Part shown: positions 1 through 6,166 of the stretch, in pieces | Position numbering within the stretch: position 1 is the stretch's first letter | How the letters are laid out: the number at the start of each line of letters is the position of its first letter | IMG/VR virus record: IMGVR_UViG_3300043777_000067 | Coordinates: 1-30,630 of that record | Source: a virus | DNA: 30,630 nucleotides | Direction: 5' to 3' (one strand) | Translations under genes and position numbers: made by a program | Notes under the pieces: model-generated | Seen by the model: the letters and a program-made list of their open reading frames with translations, nothing else | Told to the model about the DNA's origin: nothing | The model's database searches: none

Positions 1-69
1 GTAACTTCCGCGAACGTCAAACAGTCCGGGCAGAAGTTCGGAGCGGATATTAGCTAATGCGACGGGCAT
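1..69 (-). CDS. Partial N-terminus of a probable head protein (major capsid candidate)
   Basis: Only the first 23 codons lie inside the window; the gene continues off the left edge. The start is ATG at 67-69, preceded by GGAGAGGG about 6 bases upstream, and it follows the stop of the 204-residue gene by 16 bases. The peptide begins MPVALANIRSELLPGLFDV. Its place at the end of the portal-scaffold-structural order makes the major capsid protein the most likely identity, but this rests on synteny and a vague resemblance of the N-terminus. A different virion protein is possible. Confidence 0.55.
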   Translation of the reverse strand, partial: MPVALANIRSELLPGLFDVRGSY

Positions 70-85
70 GGTTCATCCCTCTCCG

Positions 86-700
86 TTAGGCGCCGACAGA
101 CGATTTGAAGATTTGATAGTTGAAGGCGAACCTGCCGACGTTGTACGGCGTGGTTGGATCGGAGCCGTTGCCGACGCCGGGGTAAAGCGCGGTCAGGCGG
201 AAGGGTAGGACGCTGACCGTGGTGCCGGTTGAAGTACCTGTGCTCTGGTCGATGGTTGCGACCGAGAAGCCGCCGCCGACTGTCGAACACTGCCCGGTGG
301 TGAAGTTGAACACCTGGCCGATCATCGCGGAGGTGACGGCGGTGTTAAGGGTCTGTGCGAAAAACTGTGCGTTGGGGGCGTCGAGGACGTAAGCGGTTGC
401 CGCCGCGCCTCCGACGGTGCCGGGGAAGAACGGCGAATAAACCGGGGCGCCGCCTGCCGATGGGATGTAGAGGCATCCCTGAAAGATGCCGACGATGGGC
501 TGGGTGGTTGCGAGCGCGCCGGTCGCCTGGATGATGAAGGGCGTTGCCGCCGTGGCGGCTTGCATGATGACCGGGTCGCCGAACCCTATCTGGGTGGCTG
601 TGGCGGTCGCAATGGCGTAGCTGGAAAGCTGGTAGTCCGGGGCACCGCCGGGCTGGTAACTCGTGTGCCGAAAACCAAAGGGAGCGTTAACGTTTGCCAC
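86..700 (-). CDS. Phage structural protein candidate (204 aa)
   Basis: The start is GTG at 698-700 with a good GGAG box about 9 bases upstream. The product begins MANVNAPFGFRH and is rich in Ala, Gly, Thr and Val, with few charged residues and many short beta-prone segments. This is the usual composition of a head decoration or minor virion protein. No catalytic motif is visible. It lies directly upstream of the gene cut by the window edge and downstream of a 266-base non-coding stretch, so these two genes may form their own transcription unit. Function is inferred from context and composition only. Confidence 0.8.
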   Translation of the reverse strand: MANVNAPFGFRHTSYQPGGAPDYQLSSYAIATATATQIGFGDPVIMQAATAATPFIIQATGALATTQPIVGIFQGCLYIPSAGGAPVYSPFFPGTVGGAAATAYVLDAPNAQFFAQTLNTAVTSAMIGQVFNFTTGQCSTVGGGFSVATIDQSTGTSTGTTVSVLPFRLTALYPGVGNGSDPTTPYNVGRFAFNYQIFKSSVGA

Positions 701-966
701 GGCAGGACTCCGAGCGGGGTTTTTCTATCCCCACTCGACATGCGCTGCCTGAGTGTGATGGGCGGAACCAAACCGGCGCGGCTTGGTCAGTCTTTAGGCC
801 TACATCCCCCGGCGCGGGGGAGAAGGTTGAACGTTAAGGTGCGAGCCTTCACGTGTTTGATATGTTGATTCTATTTTGAGGGGAGTGTCAAGAACGAAGG
901 TTGTGGATAAGTATTTGACTCATCGGAGCGTGGCGCGAGCGGATAGGCCCTCAGGGTCACAGCGGC
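701..966. other. Non-coding stretch with two hairpins and a possible promoter
   Basis: No convincing gene is present. On the minus strand, GAGTGGGG (728-735 region) can pair with CCCCGCTC across an A-rich loop, just upstream of the ribosome-binding site of the 204-residue gene. A second hairpin, CCCCCG-GCG-CGGGGG, lies near 807-822. Neither is followed by a U-run, so they are not clear terminators. A TTGACA hexamer (minus strand, 886-891) is the best -35 candidate, but no good -10 lies at the right distance. TGTGGATAA at 902-910 matches a DnaA box. Confidence 0.4.
886..891 (-). promoter_or_regulatory. Possible -35 hexamer upstream of the structural genes
   Basis: The minus strand reads TTGACA, a perfect sigma70-type -35, about 190 bases upstream of the 204-residue gene. 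The hexamer 17 bases downstream (TCAACA) is a poor -10, and TAGAAT is a better -10 but only 12 bases away. A promoter here would give the structural genes their own transcript after the methyltransferase. Treat as a weak candidate. Confidence 0.25.
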
Positions 967-1683
967 TCAGAGTTTTAAGGCTTCTTGCACTGCGGGCTTC
1001 GGTCGTTCAATGAACATATCCGGCTGCTTGAGCGCCTCGGATATACGGCGGCAGGCAATGTCGAAATATTTGGGTTCGATTTCGATGCCCCTGAAGCGTT
1101 TTGAGCATTTGACGGCGGCGATCCCCGTCGAACCCGCGCCCATAAATGGGTCAACTATTGAATAGACATCGTCAGGCATCAACCGAACACACCACCTCAT
1201 CAATTCCACTGGCTTTTGCGTCGGGTGTTCCCTGTCTCGTTCCTTCGCCATGAGACCGGAACCATTGTAAACAAATTTTTTTGTGGCCGTACCGTCCAAA
1301 TTAGTCCACGCTAATTCGCCGTCAGAGTATGAAGGCATTGTATTCTCTTTGTCCCACCACAACCATTTCTGGCTTGCTGGCAGACAATCGGAAAAATAGT
1401 TTCCTCCCCAAATTATTGCGCGGCGTCCCCCATTCAAAATCATGGAAAACGTTTCGGCGCTTGGACGATCTTCGTCCCAACCGCCCGCGTATTCCTTCGG
1501 TTTGCGTTGAATCCGATTTCCAAATCCATCAAAGCCAAGATCTCCCATGCCCCCATGTCTCTCAATCCCATAAGGCGGATCAGTCACCACCGCGTCGACC
1601 TTCGGCAGCGTAGGCAATATCTCCCGGCAATCCCCGAGATAGAGCTTCACGCCTTCGGCCAATGTCTCGATACGTGGGGTCAT
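967..1683 (-). CDS. DNA methyltransferase, beta-class N4/N6 amino type (238 aa)
   Basis: Transfers a methyl group from S-adenosylmethionine to an exocyclic amino group of adenine or cytosine in DNA. Motif IV DPPYG is at residues 35-39, HPTQKP at 153-158 and the SAM-binding motif I DPFMGAGSTG at 178-187. Motif IV before motif I is the beta-class order of the N6_N4_Mtase family. Length is typical for a stand-alone phage enzyme and no restriction partner is adjacent. The start is ATG at 1681-1683. An inverted copy of the dispersed element separates it from the upstream Pro-rich gene. Likely roles are protection against host restriction or regulation; the target sequence cannot be read from the protein. 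Confidence 0.9.
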   Translation of the reverse strand: MTPRIETLAEGVKLYLGDCREILPTLPKVDAVVTDPPYGIERHGGMGDLGFDGFGNRIQRKPKEYAGGWDEDRPSAETFSMILNGGRRAIIWGGNYFSDCLPASQKWLWWDKENTMPSYSDGELAWTNLDGTATKKFVYNGSGLMAKERDREHPTQKPVELMRWCVRLMPDDVYSIVDPFMGAGSTGIAAVKCSKRFRGIEIEPKYFDIACRRISEALKQPDMFIERPKPAVQEALKL

Positions 1684-1699
1684 TTAATCACGGTAGGAC

Positions 1700-1743
1700 G
1701 GTGACCGAGTCCGGTCAACCGGGAATCACCGCCCTCTCGTGAC
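1700..1743 (+). repeat. Dispersed A/B element copy E8, opposite to local transcription
   Basis: Box A GGTGACCGAGTCCGGT starts at 1700 and box B CTCTCGTGAC ends at 1743; box A to TGA is 43 nt. Inside, CCGG-TCAA-CCGG forms a tight hairpin, flanked by GGTGA and TCACC. Both neighbouring genes are on the minus strand, so this copy points against them. Confidence 0.85.
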
Positions 1744-1749
1744 GCATCG

Positions 1750-2337
1750 TTACGTAATAATCGCCCAATTCGTCTTGGACATTTTCCGGAACGACACCGG
1801 CTTGGCCGAGCTTACGCCCTTGGCGAATTTCGAGTTCATCGTTCCATCACTGACCGGAAGATCGGCGATGGATTCCCCTTTGTTGGGATAGACCGCAACA
1901 TCCATGCCGGTTGATTCGGCCGCTCGATGCACTTCGACCACACTAAGATCGGCTGCATCTTTTGGCAGAATCACCGCGTTCATATTGCCTTTCGCCTGCG
2001 TCCCCGTGGTCGTCACCATGACGATGGTCAGGACGCCGGCACTCACGATTTGTTCTTTGACCGGCCCTGTTGCAGCGGGAGCAGCCGTTGCGCCGGGCGC
2101 GGGCGTCGGAGGGGTAACGGGCGCAGGCGGTGGGGGGACTGAAGGGGTTTCCGCAGGCTCGACAACCGTAAACGCCGTTTTCGGCTTTGCGGGAGTGGCG
2201 GGTGTCGCAGGGGTAGAGTGAGGCCACGCGGGATTGGGCGGCAGAACGGGCGGCTGCACAGGAGGCTGCGAACCCGGAGGTTGCACGACGGCGCTGGGAG
2301 GCGGCACGAACGGCGGCGTGGGGATCGGATCGGGCAT
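1750..2337 (-). CDS. Pro-rich protein with small C-terminal domain, unknown function (195 aa)
   Basis: The start is ATG at 2335-2337 behind an AAGGA box about 10 bases upstream. Residues 1 to about 95 are dominated by Pro, Ala and Thr (many PP, PPAP and TPATPA units) and are probably an extended linker. Residues 96-195 form a more ordinary domain without Cys and with several Val/Ile-rich strands, ending KTNWAIIT. A Pro-rich stalk followed by a small domain suits a virion-associated or secreted protein. No family was recognised. It sits between the small membrane genes and the methyltransferase. Confidence 0.75.
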   Translation of the reverse strand: MPDPIPTPPFVPPPSAVVQPPGSQPPVQPPVLPPNPAWPHSTPATPATPAKPKTAFTVVEPAETPSVPPPPAPVTPPTPAPGATAAPAATGPVKEQIVSAGVLTIVMVTTTGTQAKGNMNAVILPKDAADLSVVEVHRAAESTGMDVAVYPNKGESIADLPVSDGTMNSKFAKGVSSAKPVSFRKMSKTNWAIIT

Positions 2338-2374
2338 GACACTTGGTCCTTTTGGTTAGCTGCGTTGTGAGAGT

Positions 2375-2851
2375 TTACGAAACCACGGAGTTGATTACAA
2401 CTGATGTCGGAACCTGTGGAGCGACCGAGATCGCGATGCCCTCAGTTGCCGTAAAGGTGGCCGCACCAGTTGGCAACGTCAAAGTGAGCGACAGACTAAG
2501 TGTGTCTGTGGATGGGGCGTCGGCCGCATTGGTGACCAGTATCGAGGACGTACCATCCGGCGAGACTGTAAGAGTATCAATACCCGCCGCGCTCGGAGCG
2601 TTAGTCCAAGTCGCGGGTGTGGCCGGGACCGGCTGGGGGATCAGAGGATTGCCGATGGCGTCAAGCACGGTATAGGTGCTTGTAATGGTATGGCCTGCGG
2701 TGACGGGAAGCATGACGTAAGTCCTTCTGTTTGGGTGAAGTTCATAGATGCACGGATCGAAGCCGTCTATGGATACTATCAGAAATACTCGGACACCGCG
2801 ACGGCGGCGATGGGGATGATGCTTGTGGTGGAAGAGTCCGGCGAACCACAT
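2375..2851 (-). CDS. Unknown protein; basic His-rich N-terminus and Thr/Ser-rich beta domain (158 aa, or 112 aa)
   Basis: Two starts are credible. ATG 2849-2851 lies three bases after the stop of the preceding 46-residue gene and gives a basic, His/Arg-rich N-terminus (LFHHKHHPHRRRR). ATG 2711-2713 has the better ribosome-binding site (AGAAGGA, about 8 bases upstream) and gives a 112-residue protein starting MLPVTAGHTI. The rest is Thr, Ser, Ala and Val-rich with alternating hydrophobic residues, like an immunoglobulin-type or carbohydrate-binding-like beta sandwich of a virion protein. That fold is inferred from composition only. The region between the two starts may be the remnant of a separate short gene fused in frame. 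Confidence 0.7.
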   Translation of the reverse strand: MWFAGLFHHKHHPHRRRRGVRVFLIVSIDGFDPCIYELHPNRRTYVMLPVTAGHTITSTYTVLDAIGNPLIPQPVPATPATWTNAPSAAGIDTLTVSPDGTSSILVTNAADAPSTDTLSLSLTLTLPTGAATFTATEGIAISVAPQVPTSVVINSVVS

Positions 2852-2854
2852 GGC

Positions 2855-2995
2855 CTATTTTACCTCGCCGCTTACAATTGCCCAGACCACGTCAGCCGGT
2901 AGCCACCCGACATAGACAATCGCGGCGAAGATTGCGGCACCGATCAGCATAAGCGCCCCGTTGATGACTCGATCAGGCCAAGGACTGCGGGACAT
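2855..2995 (-). CDS. Small single-span membrane protein (46 aa)
   Basis: The start is ATG 2993-2995, three bases after the stop of the 53-residue gene (TGAACTATG), so translation is probably coupled. The product has a short charged head (MSRSPWPDRV), one long hydrophobic stretch from about residue 11 to 42 and a short tail ending GEVK. Adjacent membrane genes and late-operon position make a lysis role (holin, antiholin or spanin part) conceivable, but no endolysin is visible nearby and no family was recognised. Confidence 0.6.
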   Translation of the reverse strand: MSRSPWPDRVINGALMLIGAAIFAAIVYVGWLPADVVWAIVSGEVK

Positions 2996-2998
2996 AGT

Positions 2999-3160
2999 TC
3001 ACCAGAAGAACGGATGTGGCGGCGGCCAGATCAGCGATGAAAGCCACGTCAGCACGCAAGCCAAGACTACACCGCCGACGATAACAAGCAGAAGTCGTGT
3101 ACGCCTAGCACCCTCTACAGATTGACGGGTTGGCGTCGTTGTCAGGCGGTAACGGTCCAT
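2999..3160 (-). CDS. Small single-span membrane protein (53 aa)
   Basis: The start ATG 3158-3160 overlaps the end of the 177-residue membrane protein by 19 bases. The first 22 residues are polar and basic (two Arg clusters), residues 23-45 form one transmembrane helix (LLLVIVGGVVLACVLTWL), and the tail is WPPPHPFFW. The positive-inside rule predicts a cytoplasmic N-terminus. It is tightly packed between two other membrane genes. Holin-like function is possible but unproven. Confidence 0.65.
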   Translation of the reverse strand: MDRYRLTTTPTRQSVEGARRTRLLLVIVGGVVLACVLTWLSSLIWPPPHPFFW

Positions 3161-3675
3161 TTTGGTGATTCTTCTGGAAATCCTCGCATAAGTTCAGTTG
3201 GTGCCCGGTCATGCCTTGGCATCGATTCGAGTTGGCTGAATCGAAAGGGCGCGCCTCCCACTGAGACTCCGAACAAGACATTGGCGGCGATCAAGAGGAT
3301 AACGACCAGCATCAGGCCGGCAAGAACGAAGCGAATCACAGCGAGTACCGGAGCGAGGAATGGTAGCCACGTTGTAGCCAGGGCGCCAATCGCCCAATCT
3401 ATGACATACCAGACGATCAGAACGAGGATCACGCCGATGGCAAACATGAGAAAGCCAATCGGCGTCAGGTTCATGCCGCCCCCGCCTCCGGAAAACACAG
3501 CTTTGACGGCGAATAGGAAAAGAACCACCAGCACGCCACCAACGGCGATCCTGGCGATTTTCTTGAACCTCTCGTCCGTGCCGATGAAGTCGAGGGCAGC
3601 GAAGATAAGCGCACCAATCACGCACAACTCAACGAGTATAATGAAGAAATTGAACACTCCCGATAGATTTATCAT
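3142..3675 (-). CDS. Multi-span membrane protein, unknown function (177 aa)
   Basis: The start ATG 3673-3675 has a GGAGG box about 7 bases upstream, which overlaps the stop of the preceding 40-residue gene. Four to five hydrophobic segments are visible: about residues 8-30, 42-62, 68-92, 95-110 and 112-138. A Gly-rich run (SGGGGG) separates the second and third, then a soluble tail of about 35 residues follows. The internal MNLTPIGFLMF could be a secondary start. No family recognised; candidate membrane-active or superinfection-related protein. Confidence 0.75.
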   Translation of the reverse strand: MINLSGVFNFFIILVELCVIGALIFAALDFIGTDERFKKIARIAVGGVLVVLFLFAVKAVFSGGGGGMNLTPIGFLMFAIGVILVLIVWYVIDWAIGALATTWLPFLAPVLAVIRFVLAGLMLVVILLIAANVLFGVSVGGAPFRFSQLESMPRHDRAPTELMRGFPEESPKWTVTA

Positions 3676-3684
3676 TTTGGCCTC

Positions 3685-3807
3685 CTATGGGCGAGGGGTT
3701 AAACCCGCTTCGGCCCGTTTGGTTCCAAACTGGATATAATATTCCATGACTTCGATCCCCGTCTTGCGCGTAATCTCCCCGAGCAAGTGGGGCACCAAGT
3801 GTGTCAT
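3685..3807 (-). CDS. Very small protein upstream of the membrane genes (40 aa)
   Basis: The start is ATG 3805-3807, with AAGGGG about 10 bases upstream. The stop TAG at 3685-3687 runs directly into the GGAGG box of the next gene, a typical coupled arrangement. The product begins MTHLVPHLLGEITRKTG and is predicted to be a soluble amphipathic peptide. Support is packing and ribosome-binding site only; no homologue is recognised. Confidence 0.45.
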   Translation of the reverse strand: MTHLVPHLLGEITRKTGIEVMEYYIQFGTKRAEAGLTPRP

Positions 3808-3972
3808 CACTTAGCGCCCCTTGCGTTTCAGTTCCGCACCAGTTGGAGCCGGACGCGGAACAGCTCTTGTAACGACTCACTGTGAGTCAAGATTCTGCTT
3901 AGGTCAAGTCCGGCTCCACAACTTCATGATGGAGCTGTTTCATGAAACGCGAACCCGGCAGTCCCGACCAAC
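3808..3972. other. Intergenic stretch with nested inverted repeats
   Basis: No gene is supported. TGGAGCCGGAC (3844-3854) is repeated inverted as GTCCGGCTCCA (3908-3918). Between them lies GACTCAC-T-GTGAGTC (3874-3888), a 7-bp palindrome. GTTTCATGAAAC (3937-3948) is a perfect 12-bp palindrome. The set lies just upstream of the small-membrane-gene run and may regulate it, act as a folded leader or mark a recombination junction. Confidence 0.5.
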
Positions 3973-4185
3973 TCAAGCTGACACGCGGGCACATATTCCA
4001 GCAATTATCCGGGATACAGCTGTTTCGCGAGGCACGGGACCAAATACAAAAGGATCGGAAAAAGTCTCCGCAATCGCCTCTCGGATCGCCGCCGAGAGAG
4101 CCAAACGGGTAGTCACGATTTCATCGGGCGCGCCAACCCTTTGCGGGGTAGGCAGGATACCCACATTTTGTGCCTGCTTTGTCAT
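3973..4185 (-). CDS. Unknown small protein (70 aa)
   Basis: The start ATG 4183-4185 lies two bases after the stop of the acyltransferase gene, with GGAAT just upstream, so it is probably co-translated. The sequence is mildly Ala-rich, with one likely helix (TTRLALSAAIREAIAETF) in the middle. No motif or family was recognised. It is the last gene before the inverted-repeat intergenic stretch. Confidence 0.6.
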   Translation of the reverse strand: MTKQAQNVGILPTPQRVGAPDEIVTTRLALSAAIREAIAETFSDPFVFGPVPRETAVSRIIAGICARVSA

Positions 4186-4187
4186 GG

Positions 4188-4886
4188 CTATTCCGGATGA
4201 TACGTCACGACAGGCTCGTACCCCGACTCATTAAGCACCGGGCGCATTCTCTGCATCGGCTTTGCGGGGACGCCCACTACGGTTATTCCCGGCGGCACGT
4301 CTTTGGTCACCAACGCGCCCGCGCCGACCGTGGCGCCTTCGCCGACCTCGACGCCGAGAATCGTTGAACCCCCGCCGATAGTCGCGTAACGCCGGATGAC
4401 GGCGCTTCCCATGATCGAAGCTGCAGCCATGATGGTGACGCCGTCCTCGACCACGCTTTCATGCTCCACGAAAGACGCGCCGTGCATCATGCACCAATTG
4501 CCGATTCGGACTTCCTCGCCGATGTGGCAGCGAATCAGCATTTGCATTCCGTCGCCGAAGATTGAGGAACGGCTGACGTAGGATGTGGGGTGAATGACGG
4601 GAACGGGTTGGAATCCTTGGAAAACCAGTTCCTCGGATATTTCTGCGCGCCGTTTGCCGTTTGAACCTATCGCCACCATGAACCCCGTGCAACCTTCGTC
4701 TTGGGCATTGCGTATTGCCATGCTCCAATCATGAAACAGGGTGCTCGCCGACCACGGCTTGACAGTTTCCGGATCGGCGTCGAACACTACCGGAAACTTG
4801 TAGGGCGAATAATTCTCGCCGTCGCCTAGGAGAGTGCGGCGGCAGAAACGGGCGTGGCCTTTGGCACCGACGGTGAAGATTTTCAT
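4188..4886 (-). CDS. PglD/NeuD-like sugar O/N-acyltransferase, left-handed beta-helix (232 aa)
   Basis: Likely transfers an acetyl group from acetyl-CoA to an amino or hydroxyl group of a nucleotide sugar. The N-terminal part starts MKIFTVGAKGHARF, the GxxGH nucleotide-sugar loop of the PglD family. From about residue 100 to 210 imperfect hexapeptide repeats ([IV]GxGxx type) build the beta-helix. His142 in FVEHES matches the catalytic histidine position of the family. The C-terminus has the usual GVPAKPM. The start at 4886 is chosen because ATG overlaps the upstream stop as ATGA; 13 further in-frame codons exist upstream. It lies in a sugar cassette with an aminotransferase, a cupin and two glycosyltransferases, which supports N-acetylation of an aminated sugar. 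Confidence 0.85.
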   Translation of the reverse strand: MKIFTVGAKGHARFCRRTLLGDGENYSPYKFPVVFDADPETVKPWSASTLFHDWSMAIRNAQDEGCTGFMVAIGSNGKRRAEISEELVFQGFQPVPVIHPTSYVSRSSIFGDGMQMLIRCHIGEEVRIGNWCMMHGASFVEHESVVEDGVTIMAAASIMGSAVIRRYATIGGGSTILGVEVGEGATVGAGALVTKDVPPGITVVGVPAKPMQRMRPVLNESGYEPVVTYHPE

Positions 4887-5098
4887 GGGGTATATTTCCA
4901 AGGGTCGAGGTCGCTTCGCGAGCAAATACGCATAAAATGCGCGGCTTCGACAGTCTTGCCTTTTTCAGCCCTCACATAAGTCGAATGATTGATGCCAATT
5001 AGGCGCGCCATTTCACGCAGACTCGCGTGGGATTCGCTGTTGCGAATGTACCTTAGGTCACGGCCAAATTTCTTCCAACGCAAACGAGGTGTTGTCAT
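4883..5098 (-). CDS. Small XRE-type helix-turn-helix protein (71 aa)
   Basis: The start ATG 5096-5098 overlaps the stop of the WbuC-like gene (ATGA), and its own stop overlaps the start of the acyltransferase in the same way. The HTH spans roughly residues 24-60: SLREMARLIGINHSTYVRAEKG is the usual helix-turn-recognition-helix pattern, followed by VEAAHFMRICSRSDLDPWKY. It is a compact DNA-binding domain without a dimerisation or sensor part. Being wedged inside the sugar cassette in the late operon, it may regulate those genes or the phage. Target unknown. Confidence 0.8.
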   Translation of the reverse strand: MTTPRLRWKKFGRDLRYIRNSESHASLREMARLIGINHSTYVRAEKGKTVEAAHFMRICSRSDLDPWKYTP

Positions 5099-5580
5099 GC
5101 TCTCAATCCCTCTATCCAAGCCGCAAGTTCACTTTCAGGCGGCGCCCACTCCGGAATCTCCATGTTCTTGCCGGGGATGAACGGCCCGTTGGTTGTTTCG
5201 TGAACCACAACCTTATCCTCAAGCGGAATCACAGTATGCCATAGGGGCGTCGCCATACGAAACACGCTCGGCAGCGAACGCCAATCCGCAGCGCCAAGCA
5301 TCACCCGCCGAGTCGGATTCCCAAAACCATCGAAGAATACCACTAGCACGCGCCCGCGCATGACATGCATGGACTCGCTCTTGCCGATGTGGCGATGCGG
5401 CATATTCAGCGAATCTTTGCAAAATGCGATAATCATTTCGTGCAGTAAATCGTCATCGGAATTGTGCAGGTTGAGCCTGGCGCGGCGCTTCGGTTCACTG
5501 CCTGCGGCCTCGATCAGCATGTCGATAGTGGCGTCGTCCACTTCGATCACGGGGCCTGCGTTGCGGAATACGGCGGTCAT
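5095..5580 (-). CDS. WbuC-like cupin-fold protein (161 aa)
   Basis: The sequence shows the WbuC cupin signature: RARLNLH near residue 33, PHRH at 61-64, KSESMHVMRG at 67-76, VFFDGFG, WHTV at 114-117 and HETTNGPF at 127-134. His62, His64, Glu69 and His115 are the likely metal ligands. WbuC-type proteins are encoded in bacterial O-antigen and capsule clusters, so it fits the sugar cassette here; the exact reaction of the family is not established. The chosen start ATG 5578-5580 lies four codons after a GTG inside box B of the dispersed element, which is in frame and could be the real start. Confidence 0.85.
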   Translation of the reverse strand: MTAVFRNAGPVIEVDDATIDMLIEAAGSEPKRRARLNLHNSDDDLLHEMIIAFCKDSLNMPHRHIGKSESMHVMRGRVLVVFFDGFGNPTRRVMLGAADWRSLPSVFRMATPLWHTVIPLEDKVVVHETTNGPFIPGKNMEIPEWAPPESELAAWIEGLRA

Positions 5581-5583
5581 AAT

Positions 5584-5597
5584 TTGTCTCACGAGAG
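5584..5597 (-). repeat. Dispersed element, box B only (E12)
   Basis: Reads CTCTCGTGAGACAA toward the WbuC-like gene. It follows the stop of the preceding coiled-coil gene at once, and its GTG is in frame with the WbuC-like gene (peptide MRQIM). No box A is present. Confidence 0.75.
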
Positions 5598-5843
5598 TCT
5601 ATTGAGAGCGCGTTTAGCAATTTGCTTGTAGTATTGCGGACTACTAGCGATGTTATCCGCCATCATATAATTTATAGTTCCACCTTCGGCTTCCGCTCGT
5701 TTTTTCATCGCAGCGATTGGCTCTGCAATTTCCTCAAGCGCCTCGCGCAATTTCGCGTTTTCCTCGTTCACCCTCTCAAGGTGACGCAGCCTTATATTGG
5801 CTAGCGCCTCCCATCCTTGATCATTCAAGAGACAGTCGGTCAT
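5589..5843 (-). CDS. Small coiled-coil protein, unknown (84 aa)
   Basis: The start is ATG 5841-5843. Residues 18-55 are strongly helical with heptad-like spacing (HLERVNEENAKLREALEEI), and the C-terminal part ends YKQIAKRALNRLS. The final NRLS and the adjacent TAG precede a copy of box B. The gene sits between the aminotransferase side and the WbuC-like side of the sugar cassette. Such short coiled coils are common in phages; the function is unknown. Confidence 0.7.
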   Translation of the reverse strand: MTDCLLNDQGWEALANIRLRHLERVNEENAKLREALEEIAEPIAAMKKRAEAEGGTINYMMADNIASSPQYYKQIAKRALNRLS

Positions 5844-5861
5844 GGCAATTCTCGTCAGTGA

Positions 5862-6089
5862 TTAGTTGAAATCAGGCGAAAGCATCCGTCCAACCTCTCG
5901 ATAGAAGGAAGCTTTGCCGTCGTTTCGCCGGACGCTCAGTAAAGTATCAATCACGCGCTCCCACATTGGTTCTTTAACCCAATTAGGGCCGAGATTTATG
6001 CAACGAGCCACATATTGCCGCTGTGATTCCGGCAACATATCGAATAGAGCATCTTCATCCTCTGATCCGTCGCGATAACGAAGTTTCAT
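5862..6089 (-). CDS. Unknown acidic/basic small protein (75 aa)
   Basis: The start ATG 6087-6089 overlaps the stop of the preceding 25-residue ORF by one base (TGATG). A GTG one codon earlier is possible. The protein starts MKLRYRDGSEDEDALFDML, continues with QRQYVARCINLGPNW and ends MLSPDFN. It has mixed helix propensity and no motif that I recognise. Position suggests co-expression with the sugar cassette. Confidence 0.65.
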   Translation of the reverse strand: MKLRYRDGSEDEDALFDMLPESQRQYVARCINLGPNWVKEPMWERVIDTLLSVRRNDGKASFYREVGRMLSPDFN

Positions 6090-6166
6090 CACGGCAACTT
6101 TCCCAGATTTCCCATCAGGTAATAAAGATCACGCAGCCGTTGCCAGAATTCGCGCAATCGTTTCAT
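6089..6166 (-). CDS. Tiny ORF bridging two genes (25 aa)
   Basis: ATG 6164-6166 overlaps the stop of the aminotransferase gene (ATGA), and its stop overlaps the start of the next gene (TGATG). The peptide starts MKRLREFWQRLRDLYYLM and would be an amphipathic basic helix. Perfect packing on both sides argues for translation, perhaps only to couple the neighbours. There is no other evidence of a product. Confidence 0.4.
   Translation of the reverse strand: MKRLREFWQRLRDLYYLMGNLGKLP

Noticed and set aside
902-910. DnaA box TTATCCACA as evidence for a replication origin
   Set aside because: A single 9-mer without further boxes, iterons or an AT-rich stretch is expected by chance in sequence of this size class.
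2531-2537. GGTGACC as another box A
   Set aside because: It is inside a coding region, lacks the rest of box A and has no box B nearby.
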